From positions 1-64,000 of the forward strand of contig JAVBLY010000001.1 of assembly GCA_031553035.1 (NCBI GenBank): a stretch of 64,000 nt of DNA, in the 5' to 3' direction. The DNA is from JAVBLY01 sp031553035. Lineage in GTDB: Bacteria > Bacillota > Clostridia > Peptostreptococcales > Anaerovoracaceae. Positions 30,438 through 39,628 of the stretch are shown in pieces (the stretch's first letter is position 1; every line of letters begins with the position of its first letter). The translations under genes were made by a program, and so were the position numbers. The notes beneath the pieces are model-generated. The model made no database searches and was not told where the DNA came from. It worked only from the letters and a program-made list of their open reading frames with translations.

Positions 30438-33400
30438 TTATGAAATGCTTTTTCTACTGATGATAATCTTTGTGACGAGTGCTCCGATTGCGGATAATGC
30501 TAAAGCAACTGCAAGCCAGATATTGAATTTATCTCCTGTCTGGGATGAACTGCCTGTAGGCGTATCAGATTTTTCTTTTCCTGGGGCAGGGGTTTTGACC
30601 TTAACAGTCTGATCTTTATCAGCTATATCTGCATGTGAGGTAATAAGGGAATCATTTCTAAATAGATTCTCAAAGACAACGATTTCCTTACCGGCAAGAG
30701 CCGAAGCATCAAAAGTGAATTCAAGCTCAACTGTCCCATCTGCTTTATCCGGCGTGAACTCTTTTTCTGCTGTCACTTCTTTCTTGTCAATAAGCAGAGG
30801 TTTTCCAGTGACTTTATCCATAAGAATGCCCTTCATAGTATATGTCTTTCCAGGGATAAGGTTTGTATATTTTACCGTATCAAGAATAGTGACTTTCTCT
30901 TTGGCATCAAGTTCTTTAGAACCGTCTTTTTTATTGGTAGCAGTAGTCCCGATCTTAGGCTCAGTGATCTTGATTGTCTGGCCTTCATCATTGATATCGG
31001 TATGCTTTGCTATAAGGTCAGCATCCAGATAAAGGTATTCAAAAACAACAAGATCAATACCGCCTAATGATGTAGCATTAAATGTGAATTCAACATCAAC
31101 AGTGCCATTTATAGCTTCAGGTGTTAATACTGCGCTGGCCGTAACTTCTTTGCCACCTACAAGAAGCGGCTCTCCAGTCTTCTTATTCATCAGTTTCCCG
31201 GTAAGCGAATATGTTTCACCGATTTTGAGATTTTTGTAAGAAACAGTATCGATAATCTTTGCCTCTGGATCAGAGACAAGAGTCTGACCTCCGCTTTCAA
31301 CATCTTTAGCTTTTGTACCAATCTCAGGTAGTTTGGCTTTTTCATTGCTGAGTGTTCCGAGTTTGACGAGGTTATTGTTCTTATATATGGATACTTCAAA
31401 AGCAGGAATGAGTTCCTTATCTTTATTTGACTCGCATTTCTGCTCTTCAATGATGTAAGTATCATATATTAGCGCCCCTCGACTGTTATCTGGAGCAGAT
31501 TCACTAAAGTACTTACCATTCCCATCATGATTGAGTGAAAACCAGATTCCGTCCTCAGAGCTTTGACCTTTATTGGTATTTTGATCATGCGGATTCCAAT
31601 CAGCATTAGTTGAAGCATAACCATTCTTATCTGTTACTATAGTGTGGGTTTCACCAGTTGTTTTTGATGTTAACTTGAATGGTACGTTAGCTAATCGCTC
31701 GTGGTCCTTTTCGCTGATTTTAACAAGCTCAAGATCTCCACGATATACTACTTCAATGGAAGTGGGGGATACGAAGGTTTCCACCGGTTCTACAGTCTTT
31801 CCACCGGAAGTGATATTTCGAAGGTGAATCGTTTTATCGATCAGATATCCTTCAGGAGTCTTTGTTTCCTGGATAAGCACTGTACCAAGAGGGAATGTGA
31901 CTCTGTCTCTAGTATCATAGTAGAGTTTGTCACCACTTACAAAATACTCAGGATCCTGAATATTAATAAAGCCGTCCGGGTCTGTTTTGAATACCCATGT
32001 TCTTTTTAATTTCCCAGATGATTCTGCTGCGGAAACGCTGCTGTACTGACCATCGTAATATTTTACAGTATATTCAGCACCTGAAAGAGAAGCATCACCT
32101 TGAGCCGTATTCTGTTTTAGTTCACTATCATTCTTCTGAAGCATAATAGTAACAGGGTCATTTTGTGGGATTTCTACAGAGCTAACCGTTTTAATAGCCA
32201 CATCATCGACAGCATCATTTGCTGTAAGTGTTACATCATGTGGCGTAAGATCAATGGCATATCCCGGTGATGGCTTTATTTCTTTAACTACATATTTCCC
32301 AAGGGGAAGATCCGCAGGAGTCTCAGCTTTGCCATTTGCATCAGTTGTAATAGTGCGAACAACATCTGAATTGAAGGTGTTAGCACCTTTTACTTCGTAC
32401 ACTGCACCAGCAAGAGAATAACAGCTATTATCATTTGAGATAAGAGTATTGCCACTTGTCTTATTTAATTTGATCTGTCCTATAATAGGTTCATTGGCAA
32501 GTATCTGAATATTATTTCCTTTATCCAACGTAAATACCAGATTCTTACTTTTCTTAAAGCCTGTTGGTACGGTAGTTTCTACAATAGTATATTTTTGACC
32601 GGACTCAAACTCATGGGATCCTTTAAGGTCTTCATCTTCAATATCTGTGTAATAAATCGTATCTGACATGGATGTTATGCCCGCCTTTTTGAGCAGTTTT
32701 TCTGTTGTATTGTCAATGTCTGCATCGCTTAATTCCATGTCATCGTCAACATCAAAGACATCGGCAAGCGTGCCTTTTTTTACCTTCAAGGTATCGACAG
32801 CGGTGCCATTAGCTTCAGATCCTTCATACAGCTTAAATCTGGCATCTGTTAAGTCACCGTAATAGCTGTTTTTTTCGGTGATTTTTGGTGCAGCTGATAT
32901 TTTCATGAATGTAAGTGTATTTGTTTCATCACCAACTGAATAAAGAAAACGCTGATGACCGGATGTTCCGTTTGAATAGTAGTAAAATGTCAGGAATCCG
33001 GCTTGATCATCATTTCTATTATTGTATAGCCACTTTGCAGCTTTAAGAACTTTTGCGCCGCCACTTGCAGTACCTGCAGAACGACTGTTGATCTTTATGT
33101 CATTGCCATACCCACATGACCACAGAGCCATCTGTGTTGCAGCTCTTGCTTGGTCTTTTGTCAGGGAGCTTACTCCTGCAAGGTTAGCCAGCTTTGAGGC
33201 AGAGGTATTTGGATACCCCATGTTCATAATATAGTTTAGATCGGCTGGACATTCTTTAGGATTGCTGAAAACTTTATTTCCTGAAGTGTATCTCTGGCCT
33301 TTATCCATACAATATGCAATACCACTGGATCCGTCACTATCGGTTGCAGAAAATACAGAGTTTGATACTCCGCTTATATATGCTTTGCCATGTGAATACG

Positions 33401-33530
33401 AAACAGTAATCGAATTAGCACTTGCATATGCAGTTCCCGCAAATGCTCCAAATGATGTTAGCAAAACTACTGCCGAAAGCATGATAGGAAGAATCTTCTT
33501 ACTAAAATAACTTTTATTTGTTATAGGCAT
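30438..33530 (-). CDS. Secreted Cna/SpaA-like adhesin with thioester and ester-bond domains
   Basis: 1030 residues. Signal peptide 1-37. A thioester (TQXA) domain at about 50-190 has Cys in IAYCMDKGQ and Gln in AATQMALW, which can form a covalent host-binding bond. Several SpaA/Cna-B-type domains follow (about 215-680). Two tandem repeats at about 735-985 (EIGTKAKD..., KIGTTATN...), each with an IIDTV/ILDTV strand and FE end, match T-Q ester-bond domains. A helix (about 1000-1022) and basic tail form a sorting signal, but the expected LPxTG reads SSQTGD. ICEs of this type often carry such a mating-pair or adhesion protein. Expressed behind an attenuator-like hairpin. Confidence 0.88.
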   Translation of the reverse strand: MPITNKSYFSKKILPIMLSAVVLLTSFGAFAGTAYASANSITVSYSHGKAYISGVSNSVFSATDSDGSSGIAYCMDKGQRYTSGNKVFSNPKECPADLNYIMNMGYPNTSASKLANLAGVSSLTKDQARAATQMALWSCGYGNDIKINSRSAGTASGGAKVLKAAKWLYNNRNDDQAGFLTFYYYSNGTSGHQRFLYSVGDETNTLTFMKISAAPKITEKNSYYGDLTDARFKLYEGSEANGTAVDTLKVKKGTLADVFDVDDDMELSDADIDNTTEKLLKKAGITSMSDTIYYTDIEDEDLKGSHEFESGQKYTIVETTVPTGFKKSKNLVFTLDKGNNIQILANEPIIGQIKLNKTSGNTLISNDNSCYSLAGAVYEVKGANTFNSDVVRTITTDANGKAETPADLPLGKYVVKEIKPSPGYAIDLTPHDVTLTANDAVDDVAIKTVSSVEIPQNDPVTIMLQKNDSELKQNTAQGDASLSGAEYTVKYYDGQYSSVSAAESSGKLKRTWVFKTDPDGFINIQDPEYFVSGDKLYYDTRDRVTFPLGTVLIQETKTPEGYLIDKTIHLRNITSGGKTVEPVETFVSPTSIEVVYRGDLELVKISEKDHERLANVPFKLTSKTTGETHTIVTDKNGYASTNADWNPHDQNTNKGQSSEDGIWFSLNHDGNGKYFSESAPDNSRGALIYDTYIIEEQKCESNKDKELIPAFEVSIYKNNNLVKLGTLSNEKAKLPEIGTKAKDVESGGQTLVSDPEAKIIDTVSYKNLKIGETYSLTGKLMNKKTGEPLLVGGKEVTASAVLTPEAINGTVDVEFTFNATSLGGIDLVVFEYLYLDADLIAKHTDINDEGQTIKITEPKIGTTATNKKDGSKELDAKEKVTILDTVKYTNLIPGKTYTMKGILMDKVTGKPLLIDKKEVTAEKEFTPDKADGTVELEFTFDASALAGKEIVVFENLFRNDSLITSHADIADKDQTVKVKTPAPGKEKSDTPTGSSSQTGDKFNIWLAVALALSAIGALVTKIIISRKSIS

Positions 33531-33550
33531 TTCTTTCTCCTTTTTTACAT

Positions 33551-33572
33551 AAAAAAAGAGCCTTTCAGCTCT
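33551..33572 (-). promoter_or_regulatory. Terminator/anti-terminator hairpin in the adhesin leader
   Basis: On the minus strand AGAGC/GCTCT (33557-33561, 33568-33572) plus T7 forms a terminator ending about 10 nt before the ribosome site. An overlapping hairpin TTTCAG/CTGAAA would exclude it. Transcription of the adhesin must pass this site. Confidence 0.55.
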
Positions 33573-33651
33573 ACTGAAATTGTTCTATTTAGTTTGTTTA
33601 ATACACTATCCTGGATCGATATGCTTTATCAATGCACTCACTCCTTCCAAT

Positions 33652-33680
33652 AAAAAAAGAGCCCTTGTCTCCAAAGCCTC
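33652..33680 (-). terminator. Terminator after the secreted Lys-rich protein gene
   Basis: On the minus strand GAGGCTTTG and CAAGGGCTC pair with one mismatch and one G-U, followed by T7 (33652-33658). It lies about 60 nt after the upstream gene's stop. Confidence 0.6.
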
Positions 33681-33742
33681 TTCATCTTTATTTATTAACG
33701 GATCTATTTATAAATATATCTTTGATATATCTTAATAACGAA

Positions 33743-34693
33743 TTAATACCATCCTGCGTTTCTGATTAGGATGGTCTTGGTATATGGCTCGATCCACTTT
33801 TGCTCACTGATTTCTTCTTTGGTTTGAAACCACTCTACCGTCTCTCGTGATTGAGTGGATAGCCCAAGTGAAATTAAATATTTTGCATATGCTGTACTTT
33901 CTGAAATAGGGATTATATCATGTCCGATTCCCTTATCATCAATATACCAAATGCATCCCCACGTTTTCATTTCTGAAATATCACTACTAAAGGGGAATAC
34001 ACTTCCATTTTGAAGGCACGTATTTAAATTCCAGCTATATGTGCTTCCAGTTTGATATCCATTACTTGATGCCATGGCGACATAATAACTGACATTCATC
34101 AATTTATATTCTGCCTGCTGGATTATAACTTTTTCATAATGCCCTTCAACATATTCGTAGCGATATTCAGCTTCGTGCCAAGTAAGGGTAGCTTTGTGGG
34201 CTTTGCCATTTTTATAAACTGTTTTGATCTTCGATAGGTTCTTTTTGATTGTTGTCAGGGACTTACTGGATCTTGATTGGTTATATATGGCTAAGGCTCG
34301 TGATGTATATGTATTCAGGGATGGCGCTTGATAGGAAATATCCTTGATGTTTAAATATATATCTTTGGTCTGACGATTATAGTCTAATTTCTGAGCATTA
34401 TTATATGTTTTTTTTGTTTTGGTTTTTAGAGTTTGAAGTGTCTTGATTTTCTTTGTTTGCTTTGATTTTTTATAATATGATTTTGTTTTTTGAGCCAGTT
34501 TTTTTGCTGCTGGTGTGGCTTTGGCAAGATGTTGAGTTTTGGCGTTATATGATTTGATGGACTTCTTATACGACTTTATTTTGGATGAGCTTGCTTTATT
34601 AGCAGCATAAACATTATCAATTGAAATAAATAATCCAAAAACTAAAATAACAGATAATGTTAAAGTAATGTATTTTCTCTGGTTAATAGACAT
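33743..34693 (-). CDS. Secreted lysine-rich protein of unknown function
   Basis: 316 residues from ATG 34693, with AAGGAAGG 8 nt upstream. Signal peptide 1-31 (hydrophobic core ITLTLSVILVFGLF, likely cut after YAA). Residues 35-170 are very Lys/Ser/Thr-rich and helical, like a wall-associated stalk. Residues 190-316 form a globular part with many Trp/Tyr and two Cys (NTCLQNG, WGCIWY). I do not recognise a family. By position, beside the adhesin, a surface or mating-contact role is possible. Confidence 0.7.
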   Translation of the reverse strand: MSINQRKYITLTLSVILVFGLFISIDNVYAANKASSSKIKSYKKSIKSYNAKTQHLAKATPAAKKLAQKTKSYYKKSKQTKKIKTLQTLKTKTKKTYNNAQKLDYNRQTKDIYLNIKDISYQAPSLNTYTSRALAIYNQSRSSKSLTTIKKNLSKIKTVYKNGKAHKATLTWHEAEYRYEYVEGHYEKVIIQQAEYKLMNVSYYVAMASSNGYQTGSTYSWNLNTCLQNGSVFPFSSDISEMKTWGCIWYIDDKGIGHDIIPISESTAYAKYLISLGLSTQSRETVEWFQTKEEISEQKWIEPYTKTILIRNAGWY

Positions 34694-34779
34694 TCTCAAT
34701 ACCTTCCTTTCATAATAGGATTTATATGATTATACTGCAGAAAGGTATGGCACATCAAATGTGTAATATAGATTATCTA

Positions 34780-35676
34780 TTAGTAACTATCAGTATTGAT
34801 CATCTGATTTTTATACTTGTCAGGATCATTTCCAGGATTTAACCATGAGTTGTTGTAATCTGAAATAATCCAATTTATATTTTCAAAAGGTCTATAATCA
34901 TCATTATTTTTTTTATTAACTTCATCATAAAATATTTTTTTACTAACATCTATCAATTGTTGAGTCAGATTTTCTTTAACAATTATTAAGTCATCATATT
35001 CTCGTTTAAATGCATCAAACTTTTCTTGATCCTGTAAATACGCCTTTGCAAGATAAACTGATGTTGAGAAATTATCAATACTCCATATTCCGTCATTATC
35101 CTGTTTTATATTTAATTTATCATCATGCGATTCTTGATATTTTCTTACAATGTCTGCATCAACGACAATTCTCGGATATATTGCATGCCGACTTTCTGTT
35201 TCATAAGCGCGAACCAGAGCGGTACCATAAATAAAATCACTTTCCCTATAAAAATCATCATATGTAAGTCCACCACGAAGTAATAAACCTTGCTTTAATG
35301 CATTAATAATAATTATTTGTAGAAATGAACATATATCGTGAAGCCCTTTAGAAAACTTTTGTTCATTACATTTTATACTTATTAGAATATTATCAGAAAA
35401 AGTATTAATATTGAAAAGATTAATATTAATTTCTTTTAGCTCACTATACGTATATGGCTCTAGCTCTTTATATGTAAAATTTTCTAAGTCTTTGTATTTA
35501 GTTTCACCATGAACCTTTCTATTGTATGCATTACGTATTGAAACATAACTTTTGGTATGATCGATCAAGTTTTTTATTTCTATTAAAAATTTTTCGCCAT
35601 CATTTTTCATTCGGTCGCTGGCACCCAAAATATCAATAAATGCGACTAAGTGTTTGCTCAATTTTGCTTTCATCAT
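34780..35676 (-). CDS. Cyclase-like (palm fold) protein of unknown function
   Basis: 298 residues, soluble. Near the N-terminus AFIDILGAS, then FSDNILIS (about 93-100), LLRGGLTYDDFY (about 133-144) and a YGTALVRAYETES helix. The two Asp after hydrophobic strands sit where class III nucleotidyl cyclases hold their metal ions, so a palm-type catalytic domain is plausible. Some anti-phage systems use related cyclases, but no effector gene is evident beside it. AAGAGG precedes the ATG. The family call is inference. Confidence 0.55.
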   Translation of the reverse strand: MMKAKLSKHLVAFIDILGASDRMKNDGEKFLIEIKNLIDHTKSYVSIRNAYNRKVHGETKYKDLENFTYKELEPYTYSELKEININLFNINTFSDNILISIKCNEQKFSKGLHDICSFLQIIIINALKQGLLLRGGLTYDDFYRESDFIYGTALVRAYETESRHAIYPRIVVDADIVRKYQESHDDKLNIKQDNDGIWSIDNFSTSVYLAKAYLQDQEKFDAFKREYDDLIIVKENLTQQLIDVSKKIFYDEVNKKNNDDYRPFENINWIISDYNNSWLNPGNDPDKYKNQMINTDSY

Positions 35677-35737
35677 TTTAACCTCTTATTAAATAATAGT
35701 GTAATCTAATTATATCATAAGCTTGTCGAAGGCTGCT

Positions 35738-36724
35738 TTATCTACAAAGACTCGGTTGATAAAAATTTCGTTCTTTGATTAAGGTTAATAAGTAGTCGTT
35801 AAAGTCCTTTCCTTGTTTTGGAGATCTGTCAACAACTTCGTATTTATCAGGCATAATCGCCATGATTGCTTTAGTAGCAAGTCTACCAGCTTTATCATTG
35901 TCCAGATGAAGAATAATCTTTTCTATGTTAGAGTTATCATCAAAATATTGCATTAGAGCGGCTGGGACTTTGCTTTCTTCCATATTCTTCTTGGGTTGAT
36001 ATATCCCGGCAAGAGATAAAAGATCATAGTTCAAATAGTCATTTCCATGCATCTTGAGAAGAGTCGCATATGATAATAGATCAATAGCCGATTCAAAAAC
36101 ATGTACTGTCTTCATTACCCGGAAGTCACATAAGGAGCGGAACGAATAATGTTTATTGCTGCCGGTGGCATCACCTTTATAGTCAGTATTAATTCCTCTG
36201 ATGCTGGCATATCTTGTCATTCCCCCTGGGTCTTCTCCGATAAATACGCTATTCTTATATAGTCTTCCAGTGTCATGATGAAAATGAGTTTCATAAATAA
36301 GTCCTTTTTCAATAAAATCATTAACGATATTTTTATTAATACCTCTTGAAATGAGGTAAGCGATTGCGCTGTCATTGTTTTTATGTCTAACTGGTAAAAG
36401 AAGCGCTTTTCTCTTTTGTACTGCTGGTGCAGGTAAGTTGCAATAATCAACAGGAATAACGTTTGATTTTTCTGCCAGCATATTTGCAGCATCAATAAAA
36501 CTCATGGAGCGAACCTTAATAAGATAATCCAATGCGGATTTACCGCCAATTCCTGAAGAGAATTGATTCCACATACCATTACTGATTCGAACGCTATCAT
36601 GAGTACGAGTTGAGTACATGTCATGGGATACATGTACAAGTTCATGCGGTTCATATAATCTTAAGTAAGTCAGGAGATCAATTTCTTTAATTTCTTTTAA
36701 TGATTTGGGCGCAATATATTTCAT
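35738..36724 (-). CDS. DUF3991/Toprim primase-like protein
   Basis: 328 residues from ATG 36724 (GGAGA 4 nt upstream); an in-frame start 22 codons earlier lies upstream of a terminator. The DUF3991-like N-terminal part (DLLTYLRLYEP... SGIGGKSALDYL) is followed by a Toprim-type domain ending with the acidic motif IILHLDNDKAG near residue 270. Such proteins are mobile-element primases or nicking-associated enzymes. It may prime the transferred strand. Confidence 0.85.
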   Translation of the reverse strand: MKYIAPKSLKEIKEIDLLTYLRLYEPHELVHVSHDMYSTRTHDSVRISNGMWNQFSSGIGGKSALDYLIKVRSMSFIDAANMLAEKSNVIPVDYCNLPAPAVQKRKALLLPVRHKNNDSAIAYLISRGINKNIVNDFIEKGLIYETHFHHDTGRLYKNSVFIGEDPGGMTRYASIRGINTDYKGDATGSNKHYSFRSLCDFRVMKTVHVFESAIDLLSYATLLKMHGNDYLNYDLLSLAGIYQPKKNMEESKVPAALMQYFDDNSNIEKIILHLDNDKAGRLATKAIMAIMPDKYEVVDRSPKQGKDFNDYLLTLIKERNFYQPSLCR

Positions 36725-36740
36725 CTTCTCTCCATCTGTA

Positions 36741-36769
36741 AAAATAAAAAAACTGGCAGAAAAGCCAGT
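36741..36769 (-). terminator. Terminator between the unknown gene and the primase-like gene
   Basis: ACTGGC/GCCAGT (36752-36757, 36764-36769) followed on the minus strand by an extended T-rich run. It ends less than 20 nt before the primase ribosome site, so it leaves no room for a separate promoter. Confidence 0.75.
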
Positions 36770-36793
36770 CTTTGTGTAAGGGTGATACAATTA

Positions 36794-37456
36794 TTATTTA
36801 GTATATTTTATAAAATCTATTCCAAGATCTGTAGCTACGTAATGTGGATGTGCCGTTATTACTTCTCCTTTTTTTCTATCAATGATCATTAAGCCTAATG
36901 AAGCCAATCTATCGGTTCTATATGTATCATACATCATTGATTTTACTTCTCCATTCTTTACTGGTTTGGTAAGTTTTTCATACTCAAATTCAAGTACATG
37001 ATAATCTGATAAAAAAAGTCGCCTATTTATTTCAGATAATTCACAAAATCGATCCCATGTTATGTCTTCACAAACAAAAGCTCTAAACAAACGGGCATGA
37101 AATTTGATTTTTATATCATCAATGCTTTCGTCAATTAGTAATAATACTCGTTCGACTTCTTCTTTAGCTGTTTGTTCACTTGATTCAATTTTTTCTTTGT
37201 ATTTTAAATAAGCCTTTTCACTAATGGTCTGTTCATTGAATGCATTAATGAAGGAAACGGTATTCTTAATTGCTTTTCGTTCTTTTAAATTAATTCCAAT
37301 TTTGTAGACACTAATAATTGTTTTTACTAGCGGAATTTCTTTAAGCAAATCATTTTCTATTACATCATCTAATGGTATTTCAAGACTATTGACAATGATA
37401 TCTTTTGCAGGATCTAATGATTCAATAAATGATGGGATAATGCTTTTTTTATCCAT
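36794..37456 (-). CDS. Protein of unknown function
   Basis: 220 residues from ATG 37456 with GGAG 9 nt upstream. Mostly helical and charged, no signal peptide. A hydrophobic stretch IPLVKTIISVYKIGINLKE (about 42-60) recalls proteins with a short membrane-associated helix next to a KERKAIKN segment. The C-terminal 80 residues look like a small winged-helix or sensor (ASLGLMIID, VATDLGIDFIKY). I do not recognise the family. Located between the primase-like gene and parB. Confidence 0.65.
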   Translation of the reverse strand: MDKKSIIPSFIESLDPAKDIIVNSLEIPLDDVIENDLLKEIPLVKTIISVYKIGINLKERKAIKNTVSFINAFNEQTISEKAYLKYKEKIESSEQTAKEEVERVLLLIDESIDDIKIKFHARLFRAFVCEDITWDRFCELSEINRRLFLSDYHVLEFEYEKLTKPVKNGEVKSMMYDTYRTDRLASLGLMIIDRKKGEVITAHPHYVATDLGIDFIKYTK

Positions 37457-37558
37457 ATTACATAACTCCAATCAATTTTGTTTTTCTTAAGAATATAATA
37501 ACACAATATATCCTTTATAAATTTATATTTTAGTTGGTATTAGCTGGTATAAGGGGGA

Positions 37559-37602
37559 GAGGTGTGGAGAGGGGGAAAGATGAAAATTACTCTCCACACC
37601 TC
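37559..37602. repeat. 13-bp perfect inverted repeat downstream of parB
   Basis: GAGGTGTGGAGAG (37559-37571) and CTCTCCACACCTC (37590-37602) flank an 18-nt centre, within a G-run/C-run (GGGGG near 37553, CCCCC ending 37620). There is no T-tract. Candidates are a partition site, a replication-related hairpin or a non-canonical terminator. Confidence 0.5.
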
Positions 37603-37629
37603 AATTCAAAAATTACCCCCTTGGCGGAA

Positions 37630-38556
37630 TTATCTGGACATATCGCGTTCCTTTTTACGTTGATAAAATTCAAGTGCTTTGACAATGGTTTCTTCTATTT
37701 TTTCTTTGGGTGTTCCTGTGGGAAAATACTTTTTTATCCTATCCTTTGGCATTTTAAACTGCTCAACTTGGTTTGGCTTTTCTTCAGACATGATCGACAG
37801 GATTACTTCATCGTTAAGGCTGTTATCTTGCGAGAATTTCTTAATCTTTATAGCCTGGGCGAGGGAAGGTGTTACTTCATCAATCTGCATGATTTGAAGA
37901 AGTGACTCCTGCTCTTCTTTTTTGAGGTATGAAAGCTCAACAGCAGGGCGAAAAGCAATTTTCGAATCATCTACCATTTGGAGTATTTCTGGGATTAGCT
38001 CTGTTAGGCGAATATACCGCCTTACCTGATCTTGGCTTTCCCCAACTTCATCAGCTAATATTTCTCTGGATGTTTTGCTTAACTTCTGTGCCACTGGCAC
38101 AGAAGTTAAATCTGATCTTTCACCTTGTCGTTTCATGGCTTCCAGCTTCATTTTGTATGAGAAAGCACGTTCACTTGGCAATATGTTTTCTCGTTGAAGG
38201 TTAGAATCAACCATGATAATGATAGCTTCATCATCAGTAAGATTCCTTACAACAGCAGGAATGGTTTGTTGTTCTGCCTTGATAGAGCCGGTTTTTCTTC
38301 TGTGTCCGGCTATCATTTCGTATCTATCGCCTTTGGGTCGGAGGATTACCGGAACTAACACGCCATTACTCTTGATACTATCAATCAGCTTATTCATATC
38401 ATCATCAAACCTGATTTGAAAAGGATGATCCGGGAAATCATCGATAAGAGAAATATCGATTTCGAAAACCTTTTCTGCATCGGCATGTTTTCTTTCTTCC
38501 TCTGTTGAAAACAAGTCATCTACTTTGGGGAGGTCTAATTTTATTTCGTTCGCCAT
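37630..38556 (-). CDS. parB: ParB-like partition protein
   Basis: 308 residues. ParB N-terminal domain (about 30-120: FQIRFDDD, VILRPKGDRYEMIAGHRR, then LQRENILPSERAFSY). A central helix-turn-helix (SQDQVRRYIRLTELIP near 165) and C-terminal dimer domain follow. AAAGGAGG precedes the ATG. It overlaps parA by 41 bp. It should stabilise the excised circle or organise transfer. A perfect 31-bp palindrome lies inside its coding sequence (38079-38109). Confidence 0.92.
   Translation of the reverse strand: MANEIKLDLPKVDDLFSTEEERKHADAEKVFEIDISLIDDFPDHPFQIRFDDDMNKLIDSIKSNGVLVPVILRPKGDRYEMIAGHRRKTGSIKAEQQTIPAVVRNLTDDEAIIIMVDSNLQRENILPSERAFSYKMKLEAMKRQGERSDLTSVPVAQKLSKTSREILADEVGESQDQVRRYIRLTELIPEILQMVDDSKIAFRPAVELSYLKKEEQESLLQIMQIDEVTPSLAQAIKIKKFSQDNSLNDEVILSIMSEEKPNQVEQFKMPKDRIKKYFPTGTPKEKIEETIVKALEFYQRKKERDMSR
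38079..38109. repeat. Perfect 31-bp palindrome inside parB
   Basis: 15-bp arms (TTAACTTCTGTGCCA and its complement) flank a single central C at 38094. It encodes the segment DLTSVPVAQKLS. Such perfection within coding sequence suggests selection at the DNA level, for example as an internal centromere (parS-like) site. Confidence 0.65.
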
Positions 38557-39337
38557 TGATAATCACCTCCTTTGCGAGATCCTCATAAGCATTAGCCACT
38601 TTACTGTTTTTATCATAAGCGAATATGCTTTTGCCGGAGGCACTGGTTTCAGCAGCTTTTATTGCTAATGGGATCTCGCTTTTAAAGATTTTAAGAATAC
38701 AGCTGTAATTATCTCGGATAGTTTCCCTGGTGATTTTAGCAAGGTTTGTTCTGTTATCCACAAGGGTTAGAAGCGCACCTTCGATTTTCAAGTTTGGATT
38801 GATTTGTTTTTTAATCTTGCCAATGGTCTGTATCAACTGGGTCATGCCTTTAGCAGGTAAGTAGTGTGCCTGAACCGGGATGATGACACTATCAGAAGCA
38901 GCCAACGTATTTATAGTAATCATCCCAAGGGAAGGCATACTATCAATCAAAACATAATCATATCGTCCTTTAGCCTGCTCGATACTATTTTTTAATGTGT
39001 ATTCTCTACTCATGGCGTTTACCAATGACATTTCCATTGCTGAAAGCTCTATACTTGATGGGATTAGATCAACACCTTCTTCATGTTTTAGTAGGGTATT
39101 TTCAATAGCAAAGGGTTTGTCATTTATCGTGTGCCCCATAATTGTGGGTAAGGTTGAGATCAAGTTATCTTGATTTGTCCAACCCAGTGAAGTCGTTAAA
39201 TCGGCCTGTGGATCTGCATCAACAAGCAGAACCTTTTTACCTTGTCTCGCAAGGCCAATGCCCAAATTAGCGGCTGTAGTGGTCTTACCAACACCACCTT
39301 TTTGGTTGGCTATAGCTATAGTTTTCGTATTTCGCAT
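38516..39337 (-). CDS. parA: ParA-like partition ATPase
   Basis: 273 residues. Deviant Walker A KGGVGKTT at 13-20, VDADPQ at about 40-45, and the DSMPSLG switch segment near 130. Ribosome site GAGGAGG is 4-10 nt before ATG 39337. Together with ParB it forms the element's partition pair. A terminator ends 15 nt upstream of the start codon, so expression needs read-through. Confidence 0.94.
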   Translation of the reverse strand: MRNTKTIAIANQKGGVGKTTTAANLGIGLARQGKKVLLVDADPQADLTTSLGWTNQDNLISTLPTIMGHTINDKPFAIENTLLKHEEGVDLIPSSIELSAMEMSLVNAMSREYTLKNSIEQAKGRYDYVLIDSMPSLGMITINTLAASDSVIIPVQAHYLPAKGMTQLIQTIGKIKKQINPNLKIEGALLTLVDNRTNLAKITRETIRDNYSCILKIFKSEIPLAIKAAETSASGKSIFAYDKNSKVANAYEDLAKEVIINGERNKIRPPQSR

Positions 39338-39352
39338 TGTTCCTCCTCAATT

Positions 39353-39375
39353 AAAAAAGCCGCTTTTCAGCGGCT
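39353..39375 (-). terminator. Terminator immediately before parA
   Basis: AGCCGCT/AGCGGCT (39358-39364, 39369-39375), 4-nt loop, then T6 on the minus strand, ending 5 nt before the parA ribosome site. Confidence 0.8.
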
Positions 39376-39395
39376 ATGTGAAAATTGTTATTGTA

Positions 39396-39611
39396 TTAAT
39401 CAGATAGCATCTTAAATATGCCGGATATGTCTATTGGTAATGATTTATTATATTTCTCACACTCCAAGAAAATAACATCTGTCTTATTAGGTGATATGGG
39501 AATTAGCATTACGCCAGTTATCACTGAATATCCTAATTCAACATTGTCGATCTCAGGTAAAAGTTTGCTAATATAGCTTTCACTTAAGCCGGTAATAATA
39601 ATATCTTTCAT
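39396..39611 (-). CDS. Small protein of unknown function, cotranscribed with radC
   Basis: 71 residues, acidic, alpha/beta-like, no membrane segment. GAGG lies about 8 nt before the ATG, which is 17 nt after the radC stop. No family recognised. Followed by the terminator that precedes parA. Confidence 0.6.
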   Translation of the reverse strand: MKDIIITGLSESYISKLLPEIDNVELGYSVITGVMLIPISPNKTDVIFLECEKYNKSLPIDISGIFKMLSD

Positions 39612-39628
39612 TTTGCATTCCTCACTTT

